From the NCBI GenBank assembly GCA_040381535.1, contig JBEIHF010000032.1, positions 1 through 16,244 on the forward strand: a stretch of 16,244 nt of DNA. The letters run 5' to 3'. The notes beneath the pieces were generated by a model. The model had not been told where the DNA came from. It ran no database searches and saw nothing but the letters and a program-made list of their open reading frames with translations. Made by a program: the position numbers and the translations under genes. Below are positions 1 to 7,208 of the stretch, piece by piece. Source of the stretch: Micavibrio_A sp040381535 (GTDB lineage: Bacteria; Pseudomonadota; Alphaproteobacteria; Micavibrionales; Micavibrionaceae). Position 1 is the first letter of the stretch; the number at the start of each line of letters is the position of its first letter.

Positions 1-2
1 CA

Positions 3-449
3 TTCCCCGATGTCGTACCGGGTTTTTCGGATCACACACTCGGGAATACGGCCGCAATCGTTGCCATCGCACGCGGCGCCTGCATCATTGAAAAACATTT
101 TACACTGGACCGCAAAGACGGCGGCGTGGATTCAACGTTCTCTTCGGAACCTGCCGAAATGGCCAACCTCGTAGAAGACGCGGCATGGGCATGGAAAAGC
201 CTGGGCGGTATACAATATGGCGGGGAAACGAACCTGAAGAAAAAAGGTATCTTCACGCGGCAGTTATGGACCATAAAGGATATTAAAGCAGGCGAAGTGA
301 TCAGCTGGGAAAACATCAAGAGTATCCGTGCACCTTCGGATTCGGGCGGCATGCTCTCCATGCAGTTTGGCGAAGCTATTGGCAAAAAAGCCGCGAATGA
401 CATCGCCAAACACGAACCTCTTGTAATTTCTGCATTGAAACACGGATAA
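3..449 (+). CDS. pseI: Pseudaminic acid synthase, PseI-like (NeuB family), C-terminal part, 5' end outside window
   Basis: The reading frame is open from the left edge, so only the last 148 residues are seen. NeuB-family enzymes condense phosphoenolpyruvate with a six-carbon amino sugar to make a nine-carbon nonulosonic acid in the cytoplasm. The visible part starts in the TIM barrel, with SDHTLGN and then IIEKHFTLDR. It continues DGGVDSTFSSEP. The GGVDS-x-FS pattern is what I know from PseI-type (pseudaminic) synthases, whereas sialic and legionaminic acid synthases usually have GPD at this place. The C-terminal part (RQLWTIKDIKAGEVIS, then ENIKSIRAP) is the SAF/antifreeze-like domain that closes over the active site. 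The stop is one base before the next ATG, so the two genes are coupled. An internal ATG at 126 is not the start, because conserved barrel sequence lies upstream. NeuB family is near certain; PseI rather than NeuB/LegI is likely. Confidence 0.88.
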   Translation, partial: FPDVVPGFSDHTLGNTAAIVAIARGACIIEKHFTLDRKDGGVDSTFSSEPAEMANLVEDAAWAWKSLGGIQYGGETNLKKKGIFTRQLWTIKDIKAGEVISWENIKSIRAPSDSGGMLSMQFGEAIGKKAANDIAKHEPLVISALKHG

Positions 450-450
450 G

Positions 451-1137
451 ATGGCCATTTCATCGCTTGTCATTTTCGGCACCGCTGAAATAGCATCTCT
501 GGCAAAATTCTATTTTGAACAGGATTCAGGCTATAAGGTGAAAGCCTTTACGGTGGACGACGAATTTGCCAAAGATGATATGTTCGAAGGCTTACCTGTT
601 ATTCCCTTCAGTGAAATAAGCAAAAAATTTCCTGCGTCCGATAATTATATGCACGTAGGCTTGTCATACAAAAAACTGAACAAAATACGCGAAGAAAAAT
701 TCAATCAATGTAAAAAAGCGGGCTATCATCTTGCCTCCTATATCTGCACTCGCGCAGTAACATGGCCTGATCTCAAACACGGCGAAAACTGCTTTGTGCT
801 GGAAAACCAGACCATTCAGCCGGGTGTTGCTTTGGGCAATAACGTCATGCTTTGGTCGGGCAACCATATCGGCCATGGCAGTAAGATCGGCGACCACACA
901 TATTTTGCCTCTCACATCGTATTGTCAGGTCATTGCAAAATAGGCAAACGTTGCTTCTTCGGCGTAAACGCCACCATAAAAGATTTTACCGAAATAGGTG
1001 ATGACTGCTTTATCACCATGGATGCTTCCATTACCAAGAACCTGCCCGCCGGTTCCGTCGCGCTGGGTGCGGAAGGAACGGTTCTTCTTGCCGATGATCG
1101 GCGCGCCCAAGCCATTACAAAAAAATATTTCGGGTGA
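451..1137 (+). CDS. PglD/NeuD-like sugar acetyltransferase (left-handed beta-helix)
   Basis: The protein has 228 residues, the usual size of PglD/NeuD-type acyltransferases. These transfer acetyl from acetyl-CoA to a sugar amine or hydroxyl. Residues 1-60 form a small Rossmann-like domain with a GTAEIA turn at 10-15, in the place of the glycine-rich sugar-nucleotide loop. From about residue 110 the hexapeptide repeats of a left-handed beta-helix follow (IGHGSKIGDH, then LSGHCKIGKRCFFGVNATI). His141 and His144 lie where the family's catalytic histidine is expected. The last coil ends with SVALGAEGTVL. It sits directly after the PseI-like gene, so it probably acetylates the nonulosonic acid or a precursor. 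It could stand in for PseH, but PseH belongs to the unrelated GNAT fold. The start has only a weak ribosome site and probably depends on coupling to the gene before it. The substrate is unknown. Confidence 0.86.
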   Translation: MAISSLVIFGTAEIASLAKFYFEQDSGYKVKAFTVDDEFAKDDMFEGLPVIPFSEISKKFPASDNYMHVGLSYKKLNKIREEKFNQCKKAGYHLASYICTRAVTWPDLKHGENCFVLENQTIQPGVALGNNVMLWSGNHIGHGSKIGDHTYFASHIVLSGHCKIGKRCFFGVNATIKDFTEIGDDCFITMDASITKNLPAGSVALGAEGTVLLADDRRAQAITKKYFG

Positions 1138-1140
1138 TTT

Positions 1141-2040
1141 GTGGCAGGCACATGGACAAAAAAGGGCTTGGTTCTAAAACCTGACGCATCTTTGTCATGG
1201 ATGAAAAGTCATGCAATGTTGCCTGCACCGTTACATATGGAAGGTTCGCTCTATCGCATTTATTTTGGCGGCCGTAATGATAAAAATCAATCACACATCG
1301 GTTATGCCGTAATCGACATGACCCGACCCGAAAAAATTCTAGAATTGCCCAAAAACCCCGTTCTTGCACCGGGACGCCTCGGCACATTCGATGACAACGG
1401 CGTACTTCCGTCATGCCTCATACGGCACGGCAATGAAATTTATATGTACTACATAGGCTTCAAGCCGGGCGGCACCACCCGCATGGACTTGTTTGGAGGG
1501 CTGGCCATCAGCAACGATGGCGGTGAAAGTTTTGTCCGCTGGTCCGAAGCGCCGATTATTGAACGTAGCCGTGCCAATCCCCTCATCAACACCGCACCTT
1601 GGATTGTGGAAGACGAGAAAGGCGGGTGGCTCATGTACTATGTCGCAGGCGTGGAATGGATCCATGCCGATCTGCCGCGCTACAATATACAGATCGCCAC
1701 ATCTATAGATGGCAAAAACTGGAATCGCGACGGTAAAGTTGCCATAGATTTCGCCGCTGATGAAAACGCACTCGCGCGCCCTTACGTCACAAAAAACGAA
1801 AATGGCTTTCATATGTGGTTTTCTTCAAAGGGTGAGTACTACCTGCCGCGTCAGGCAACATCCAAAGACGGCCTGAACTGGACGAGAATAAATGGAGAAC
1901 CCGTACTTAAACCTTCCGAAGGCCCCGATAAAGAAATGATTTGCTATCCCATGATATTGAAACATGCGGGAAAAGAAATCATGTATTACAACGGCAACGC
2001 TTACGGCAAAGACGGCCTTTGCCTTGCGGTCAAGGAATAG
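1141..2040 (+). CDS. Glycosidase-like beta-propeller protein (GH43/GH130-like fold) of polysaccharide loci
   Basis: The protein has 299 residues starting at a GTG three bases after the previous stop. The first in-frame ATG, at 1201, would cut off residues that look conserved (WTKKGLVLKP). I see no signal peptide, so it should be cytoplasmic. Three repeats of the form A-x-S-x-D-G-x-x-W/F, at residues 122-131, 186-194 and 239-247, mark propeller blades. GTFDDNGVLPS at 81-91 and YFGGRNDKNQS at 41-51 look like conserved pocket sequence. Proteins of this type recur in surface-polysaccharide gene clusters and are annotated as glycosylases or glycosyl hydrolases. To my knowledge no reaction is assigned. 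The position between nonulosonate synthase and cytidylyltransferase genes suggests it acts on a sugar-nucleotide or glycoside intermediate. That is inference. Fold is confident, function is open. Confidence 0.8.
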   Translation: MAGTWTKKGLVLKPDASLSWMKSHAMLPAPLHMEGSLYRIYFGGRNDKNQSHIGYAVIDMTRPEKILELPKNPVLAPGRLGTFDDNGVLPSCLIRHGNEIYMYYIGFKPGGTTRMDLFGGLAISNDGGESFVRWSEAPIIERSRANPLINTAPWIVEDEKGGWLMYYVAGVEWIHADLPRYNIQIATSIDGKNWNRDGKVAIDFAADENALARPYVTKNENGFHMWFSSKGEYYLPRQATSKDGLNWTRINGEPVLKPSEGPDKEMICYPMILKHAGKEIMYYNGNAYGKDGLCLAVKE

Positions 2041-2043
2041 GCC

Positions 2044-2742
2044 ATGACATCCATAGCGATCATGCAACCGACGTTTCTGCCGTGGATCGGTTATTTTTCT
2101 ATGATAGACCGCGTGGACGAATTCGTATTTCTGGACAATGTCGCTTTTGACCACCGCAGCTGGCAACAACGAAACCGCATCAAAACACCGCAAGGTACCT
2201 CATGGCTTACGGTGCCCGTGCGGGCGAAAGGTAACCGCGGTCAGCTCGTAAAAGATATGCAGATACAATATGAGGGCGGCAATCCACTGGAAAAGATCGC
2301 CAGAACGCTGGAACATACATACGGAAAAGCGGCTTTCTATCGCGAATACGCACCTGGAATTATTGCTATTTTTGAATCCTCGCCTGAAAAGATCAATGAC
2401 CTTAATATTACTCTGATTAAATATTTTTGCAGTGCCTTTGAAATCAAACAGAATTTTTCAAGTGCATCCTGTTTGAATGCAACAGGAGCAAAGGCAGACC
2501 TTCTTGCCAATATCTGTGAGGAAAAGGGGGCAGATTTATATATTTCCGCACCAGGCTCGCGCGAATATCTGGAAGAATGCGATGCGTTCGCGCGAAAAAA
2601 CATTCCATACGCCTATCATGAATACAATCATCCCCATTATTTCCAGATGTACGGCAATTTCATTCCCTATATGTGCGCCGCGGATCTCTTATTTAACGAA
2701 GGCCCAAAAAGTTTGAAAATAATCAGGAGCGGAATGCAATGA
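2044..2742 (+). CDS. WbqC-family protein
   Basis: The protein has 232 residues and matches the WbqC-like family (Pfam WbqC, PF08889). Its N-terminus has the hallmark QPTFLPWIGYF at 8-18, followed by DEFVFLDNVAF at 25-35, RSWQQRNRI at 38-46 and WLTVPV at 54-59. The C-terminal region YHEYNHPHYFQMYG is also typical. WbqC genes are found in O-antigen and other surface-glycan clusters, and I know of no firmly established activity. A good ribosome site (AAGGA at 2032-2036, 7 bases before the ATG) fixes the start. The end overlaps the next gene by 4 bases. Its place between nonulosonate genes suggests a role in an acyl or amino-acyl modification of that sugar, or in handling a precursor. This is context only. 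Family assignment is strong. Confidence 0.87.
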   Translation: MTSIAIMQPTFLPWIGYFSMIDRVDEFVFLDNVAFDHRSWQQRNRIKTPQGTSWLTVPVRAKGNRGQLVKDMQIQYEGGNPLEKIARTLEHTYGKAAFYREYAPGIIAIFESSPEKINDLNITLIKYFCSAFEIKQNFSSASCLNATGAKADLLANICEEKGADLYISAPGSREYLEECDAFARKNIPYAYHEYNHPHYFQMYGNFIPYMCAADLLFNEGPKSLKIIRSGMQ

Positions 2743-3437
2743 AAAGACTGGTCATCATACCCGCCCGCGAAGGTTCTAAACGTATTCCCCATAAGAATAT
2801 AAAAGATTTCTGCGGCAAACCGATGGTCAGCCATGCCATAAAGGCTTGCGAAAAATCGGGTGTGTTTCAGACCATACATGTTTCCAGTGACAGCCATAAG
2901 GTTGCTGCTGTCGCTGAACAATACGGACACAAGCCGGCATTTCTTCGCCCCGCCGGAATTTCGGGTGATCACGCCACGATGATGGAAGTAATCCGCTATA
3001 CGGTTGAAGAACTGGAACTGGGCGGTGAAATTTTTCACACGGTGGCACTTGTCTATGCTACCAGCCCTCTGGTTTCTCCGGATGATCTCAAACGTGCCTG
3101 TGATGCTTTTGAAAAAGGCGATCTGGGTAAACCATTGCTGGCTGTCGTGCCGTACCCTGCGCCTGTGGAACATGCATTCAGAATGGAAAAAGACGGTGCC
3201 GTACTGACGCCCGACAACAAAGATGCGCTAGCCATGCGCACGCAGGATTTAAAGCCCGCTTATTATGATGCAGGGATGTTTGCATTCTACACACCTGCTT
3301 TTATAAAAAAACAAAAGGCGGGTGGAGACTTCACTGCCTTCCGCGGCTTTGCCGTGCCCAGTTACCGCGTTACGGACATAGACTGGCCTGAAGATTGGCA
3401 ACGCGCCGAAATGTTGTTTAAGGCAGTTTCGGCATGA
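2739..3437 (+). CDS. pseF: CMP-nonulosonate cytidylyltransferase, PseF-like (NeuA family)
   Basis: The enzyme activates a nonulosonic acid by joining it to CMP from CTP. The 232 residues cover the whole NeuA-type catalytic domain. Visible motifs are PAREGSKRIPHKN at 8-20 (CTP-binding loop with the key Arg and Lys), FCGKPM at 24-29, RTQDLKPAYYDAGMF at 167-181 and DIDWPEDW at 213-220 (metal and substrate aspartates). R-T/S-QDL followed by Y-x-DAG-x-F is the PseF form as I know it; NeuA proper has RQD and a different tail. This agrees with the PseI-like synthase at the start of the operon. The ribosome site AGGAG at 2725-2729 lies 9 bases before the ATG. Both ends overlap the neighbours by the ATGA type of junction. 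Pseudaminic acid as the exact sugar is likely rather than proven. Confidence 0.87.
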   Translation: MKRLVIIPAREGSKRIPHKNIKDFCGKPMVSHAIKACEKSGVFQTIHVSSDSHKVAAVAEQYGHKPAFLRPAGISGDHATMMEVIRYTVEELELGGEIFHTVALVYATSPLVSPDDLKRACDAFEKGDLGKPLLAVVPYPAPVEHAFRMEKDGAVLTPDNKDALAMRTQDLKPAYYDAGMFAFYTPAFIKKQKAGGDFTAFRGFAVPSYRVTDIDWPEDWQRAEMLFKAVSA

Positions 3438-4621
3438 ATATTTTGATCGTCGCCAGCAAATTTCCACCGGAATATTCCGGACCGGGCGTACGCATTCCAA
3501 AACTCTATAAAGCCATTTGCAGCGACATAGATGCAGGCGAAATTTCTGTACTATGTGGCGGTATAGAATATATGGCAAATGAAAATTATAACTATGAAGG
3601 ATTGAATGTCAGGCGGGTGGTGCCGTCGTATGTGCGCGCACGCAAATTCCCCTTCAATCTTCTGCCCAAGGCATTTTTTGAAGCTATCGTGTCTTTCGCC
3701 GAAAACATCGCCGCCAATGCCGCACTTAAAAGCTACAAAGATGTGGACATGCTGCATGTGTTCGGAACATCCGGCATAACGTCTGCAGCCATCCATTGGG
3801 CAGGCGCGCGAAATATTCCTGTATTTCAGGAACTGGTCACGGCAAAAGCATCACCGAAACAACGCTACATGCTCTTCGGTAAAACAAAACCATCCGATAA
3901 ATGCGTGATTGTAACCATGCAGAAAGAGGCAAAAAAACGTTGCCGCGCCGCAGGATTTGAAAATCAAATATGGCACCGGCCAAACCCGTTTAAGGAGGAT
4001 TTGTTTCATCCGGTAAAGCCCGCGGAAAAGCAGGCCTTGCGTAAATCGCTTACGCCCTTTTGTGATGACGATATAATTCTTCTCACCGTGGCAAAGCTCA
4101 TGCCGCAGAAAAATCAGATATTCCTTATCGATGTACTCAGAAATCTCGATGAAAGATTCAAACTCGTGATTGCAGGCCCGAAAGTCGAACAGGGGCCGCT
4201 GTACGAACGTGACATGGCGTATCTGAATGCCATCAAACAAAAAATCAAGGATCAAAATCTTGAAAGTCGCGTGCATCTCATCACGGCATATGTAGAATCC
4301 CACGCCTACATGAAAGCCGCGGATATTTACGTGCTTCCCGCTTACGACGAAGGTTTCGGCACGCCGATGATGGAAGCCGTGGCTTGCGGTCTGCCCGTGG
4401 TGGCAAACGGGGATGAGCCAAGCTTTGTAGAATGGCTTTCCGAAGGACAAAATGGCTTTCTGCGCCCTCTCAATCCGACAAAATGGGCGGAAGTCTGCAG
4501 TTTTGCCGCTTCCATACCTATGGAAAAACGCCTCGATGAGGCAAAAAAGATAGTGAATCTGGCGGGCCAGACAAATATATATAATGCCTACATAGAAAAG
4601 ATCCGCGGCCTTACCAAATGA
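3434..4621 (+). CDS. Glycosyltransferase family 4 (GT-B fold)
   Basis: The protein has 395 residues. Its N-terminal GT-B domain begins MNILIVASKFPPEYSGPGVR, the usual acceptor-side opening with the PP-x-x-GG-type loop in the variant form SGPG. The C-terminal nucleotide-sugar domain has TVAKLMPQKNQ at 218-227 and the E-x7-E motif at Glu306 and Glu314 inside DEGFGTPMMEAVACGLPVV. GT4 enzymes are retaining transferases that usually use NDP-sugars at the inner face of the membrane. A CMP-nonulosonate donor would be unusual for GT4, so this protein need not be the one that transfers the nonulosonic acid made next door. It overlaps both neighbours by ATGA junctions, so it belongs to the same transcript. 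Donor and acceptor cannot be read from sequence. Confidence 0.9.
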   Translation: MNILIVASKFPPEYSGPGVRIPKLYKAICSDIDAGEISVLCGGIEYMANENYNYEGLNVRRVVPSYVRARKFPFNLLPKAFFEAIVSFAENIAANAALKSYKDVDMLHVFGTSGITSAAIHWAGARNIPVFQELVTAKASPKQRYMLFGKTKPSDKCVIVTMQKEAKKRCRAAGFENQIWHRPNPFKEDLFHPVKPAEKQALRKSLTPFCDDDIILLTVAKLMPQKNQIFLIDVLRNLDERFKLVIAGPKVEQGPLYERDMAYLNAIKQKIKDQNLESRVHLITAYVESHAYMKAADIYVLPAYDEGFGTPMMEAVACGLPVVANGDEPSFVEWLSEGQNGFLRPLNPTKWAEVCSFAASIPMEKRLDEAKKIVNLAGQTNIYNAYIEKIRGLTK

Positions 4622-5952
4622 CATCAGTCCTCCACAAACAGCTCCTCGACAAAATCGCCGCGAATGATTTCATCGCAGGCGTGATCGGTCTCGGCTATGT
4701 CGGCCTGCCGCTGGTCGTGAGCATGGTGCGCAAGAACATCAAGGTCATCGGCTTTGACATCGATCCGAAGAAGGCCATGGCGCTGAACGGCGGCAAGAGC
4801 TATCTGGAAACGGTGAAGAATGAGGAGATCGCCGATGCCCGCGCGAAAAACCTGTTCGAAGCGACAGCAGATATGAAACGTATGAAAGATGCCGACTTTA
4901 TCATTATCTGCGTGCCGACACCGCTCGACGCACACAAGAATCCTGATCTTTCCTATATCGAAAACTCTACCCGCGATATCGCGGCATCGCTGCGCATTGG
5001 GCAGGTCATCAGTCTAGAATCGACAACATATCCTGGAACCATGGATGATGTGGTCCGCCCCATTCTCTCACAAAGCGCGTTGAAGGAAGATATTGATTAT
5101 ATGCTTATCTATTCGCCCGAACGTGAAGACCCCGGCAACAGAGATTTCACAACTAACACAATTCCCAAAGTTGTGGGCGGTGACACGGCTGAAACGCTCG
5201 ACATCGCTCAGAAATTCTACGGCCTGTTCATCAACAAAATCGTCCCCGTCAGCAACATTAAGACGGCGGAAGCCGTGAAGATAACCGAAAACATCTTCCG
5301 CGCCGTCAACATCGCCATGGTTAACGAGCTCAAGATAATTTATGACCGCATGGGCATCGATGTCTGGGAGGTGATCGAGGCCGCCAAAACGAAACCCTTC
5401 GGTTATATGCCGTTTTACCCGGGCCCCGGCCTCGGCGGCCACTGCATCCCGATCGATCCGTTTTATCTAACATGGAAGGCGAAGGAATTCGACACCGCCA
5501 CGCGCTTTATTGAACTGGCTGGCGAAATCAATCTTTCCATGCCGCGCTATGTGCTCGAAAAAACGGCGAGTGCCGTTAATAGCGTGCATAAACGAGGCTT
5601 AAACGGCGCAAAAATCCTGATGAGTGGCATGGCATATAAGAAAAACGTCAACGACCAGAGGGAATCCCCGTCCTTCCCGCTGCTACATCTTCTGGAAGAT
5701 CAGGGCGCAGTGGTGGATTACCACGATCCATTCATTCCTGAAATTCTCCCTTCACGCCACTTCCCCACATTGACGGGCCGCAAATCGGTGGAATTGTCAC
5801 CCGCGAAAATCAAATCCTACGACGCAGTTTTGATCGTCACGGATCACGATAAAGTTTCTTATGCGGATATCGCAGCGCACGCGCAAATCATCGTTGATAC
5901 GCGCAACGCCATGAAAAACCACAAAATCGCCGGAAAACTGTTTAAGGCCTAG
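4618..5952 (+). CDS. wbpA: UDP-N-acetyl-D-hexosamine 6-dehydrogenase (WbpA-like)
   Basis: The 444-residue enzyme belongs to the UDP-glucose/GDP-mannose dehydrogenase family. It oxidises the C6 hydroxyl of a UDP-sugar to a carboxylate in two NAD+-dependent steps. Domain 1 has the Rossmann motif GVIGLGYVGLP at 21-31 and an acidic residue after strand 2 (FDID). The family motif VPTPL is at 99-103. The catalytic region has EAVKITENIFRAVNIA, with Lys221 as the conserved lysine, and GPGLGGHCIPIDP at 269-281 with the nucleophile Cys276. The C-terminal domain follows (GMAYKKNVNDQRESP). FYPGPGLGGHCIPIDPFYLTWK is the pattern I know from WbpA/WecC-like dehydrogenases. UDP-GlcNAc is therefore the best guess and UDP-GalNAc or another sugar is possible. 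It is the last gene of the plus operon and ends 3 bases from the convergent gene. Confidence 0.9.
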   Translation: MTSVLHKQLLDKIAANDFIAGVIGLGYVGLPLVVSMVRKNIKVIGFDIDPKKAMALNGGKSYLETVKNEEIADARAKNLFEATADMKRMKDADFIIICVPTPLDAHKNPDLSYIENSTRDIAASLRIGQVISLESTTYPGTMDDVVRPILSQSALKEDIDYMLIYSPEREDPGNRDFTTNTIPKVVGGDTAETLDIAQKFYGLFINKIVPVSNIKTAEAVKITENIFRAVNIAMVNELKIIYDRMGIDVWEVIEAAKTKPFGYMPFYPGPGLGGHCIPIDPFYLTWKAKEFDTATRFIELAGEINLSMPRYVLEKTASAVNSVHKRGLNGAKILMSGMAYKKNVNDQRESPSFPLLHLLEDQGAVVDYHDPFIPEILPSRHFPTLTGRKSVELSPAKIKSYDAVLIVTDHDKVSYADIAAHAQIIVDTRNAMKNHKIAGKLFKA

Positions 5953-5955
5953 GGA

Positions 5956-6639
5956 TTACTTCTTTGCCGCGAAGAGATAGCGCGGGGTTGCGGTAAGTCC
6001 CGTTTCAAACGTGCCGATAATCCGCACATCTTTAAAGCCGCATTCTTTTAAGAAACAGACAATCCATTCATCAGGCTTATCGCCCATAAAGGAAAGCTTC
6101 TCGGCCCATTTGGTCCCTTTTTCATCGGGCTGCCCTGTTTCAAAGAACAACGCAGAGCACTTGCCGGCCAGAACCTTCATCATCGTCTTGGCCTGATCTT
6201 CGCCGTACATCTTCACCCAATGATGGAACACGGAAAAATTGAACACTGTGTCATAGGACGGCATCTTCTCCAGAAAATCCCGCGTGACCATGCCTTTGAG
6301 AAAGAATGCGTCTTTGTTTTTATTCGCGCGCGCAATGATGCGGCAGGCCATGACGTAAAAAGGGTCCGCATCCACACCCGTTGCCATCTTGGCTTTTTCG
6401 GACGCCAAAAACGTGAAGAACCCAACATTGCAGCCGATGTCCAGAACCGAACCCGCTTTTAAATCCATATGCGGCGCGATGGCCGCCCATCTGTCCTGAC
6501 AGGCACGCGTGGTTTCGGGTTTTTCGCTGCCGAAAATAGGCTGGTAGAATTCCACAGGCGCGTTTTTAAGAATGAAATACAGCAGCTGACACAACCCGCC
6601 CTCGAACAGTTCATAAAGGCTCTTTAAATGGTTTCTCAT
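5956..6639 (-). CDS. Class I SAM-dependent methyltransferase
   Basis: The protein has 227 residues. Motif I is VLDIGCNVGFFTF at 65-77 and the acidic residue ending strand 2 is Asp90 in GVDAD. FNFSVFHHW at 133-141 is in the place of motif IV. Together these give a class I Rossmann methyltransferase using S-adenosylmethionine. The acceptor cannot be read. In this setting a sugar hydroxyl, amine or carboxyl of the glycan is most likely. It is the last gene of the minus operon. It starts with a 4-base ATGA overlap with the P-loop gene before it and ends 3 bases from the convergent dehydrogenase gene. The first 60 residues before motif I carry no domain I recognise, though residues 10-25 are hydrophobic and might touch the membrane. 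Confidence 0.84.
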   Translation of the reverse strand: MRNHLKSLYELFEGGLCQLLYFILKNAPVEFYQPIFGSEKPETTRACQDRWAAIAPHMDLKAGSVLDIGCNVGFFTFLASEKAKMATGVDADPFYVMACRIIARANKNKDAFFLKGMVTRDFLEKMPSYDTVFNFSVFHHWVKMYGEDQAKTMMKVLAGKCSALFFETGQPDEKGTKWAEKLSFMGDKPDEWIVCFLKECGFKDVRIIGTFETGLTATPRYLFAAKK

Positions 6640-7208
6640 GGCAGCAGTTCTTTCAAAATTGCGTTCCGGTCCTGCGCGTTGATGGCGCGGACATAGGGAA
6701 TAACGGGAAACAAGTGGGTTTTCAATACGGCTTCGGCTTCTTTATAGCGGATTTCCAGCAAATAGGCAGGAATCGCGGGATATCTGGGGGCAGGACGACC
6801 CCTTTCGCGTGCCAGCACGGCGGGTAGCGCATCTTCTAGATATATTAGTTTGTCGGGCAGGGCGGCTTTTTGGTACACTGCCAAAATCAAATCCAGATCC
6901 TCCGTGCCGCGCTCTATCAGATGTTCGAGTAGCAGTTGTACGATGCCGGAATCGAAATGAAGCACGGGTTTCCAGCTGTTCAAAAAACGAAAAGACAGGC
7001 GGTAGGCAAGCGCTTTTGCGAATTTCTTATCCGCCAATACGCGCTCCAGCCAGACCAAACGGAGCAGCTGGGCAAAGATTATTTGAAAAAGGCTGGCCGA
7101 ACGTGATTCGACGAGTAAGTAGTTTTCCGCCAACTGTATCTCGTTGGCGCGGACGAAGGTGGTTTTCCCGACGCCGGGAAGCCCCGCAATTTCGACGCGC
7201 CTAATCAT
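6636..7208 (-). CDS. P-loop kinase-like protein
   Basis: The protein has 190 residues. A Walker A motif GLPGVGKTT at 9-17 follows directly after a first beta strand (RRVEIA), so it is a P-loop NTPase. HFDSGIVQ at 84-91 sits where nucleoside and nucleotide kinases carry their D-x-G or DRx motif. LIYLEDALPAVLARERGRP at 121-139 looks like the strand plus arginine-rich lid (Arg134, Arg136, Arg138) of the same kinase group. No clear extended Walker B is seen. A kinase acting on a small molecule or sugar is the best reading, and the substrate is unknown. The ATG overlaps the end of the asparagine-synthase-like gene by 8 bases and has an AAGGGA-like ribosome site inside it. The end overlaps the methyltransferase gene. 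The tight coupling suggests one modification pathway. Confidence 0.72.
   Translation of the reverse strand: MIRRVEIAGLPGVGKTTFVRANEIQLAENYLLVESRSASLFQIIFAQLLRLVWLERVLADKKFAKALAYRLSFRFLNSWKPVLHFDSGIVQLLLEHLIERGTEDLDLILAVYQKAALPDKLIYLEDALPAVLARERGRPAPRYPAIPAYLLEIRYKEAEAVLKTHLFPVIPYVRAINAQDRNAILKELLP

Noticed and set aside
126..449. Separate 107-residue protein starting at the ATG at 126
   Set aside because: Conserved NeuB-family sequence continues upstream in the same frame to the window edge, so this is the end of a larger gene.
3851..4624. 257-codon minus-strand frame inside the GT4 gene
   Set aside because: It is a mirror of a strongly conserved plus-strand glycosyltransferase, has low-complexity aromatic and His-rich composition and no recognisable motif.
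5938..5962. Terminator at the AGGCCT palindrome near the first convergent junction
   Set aside because: The palindrome is six bases with no loop and no T run.
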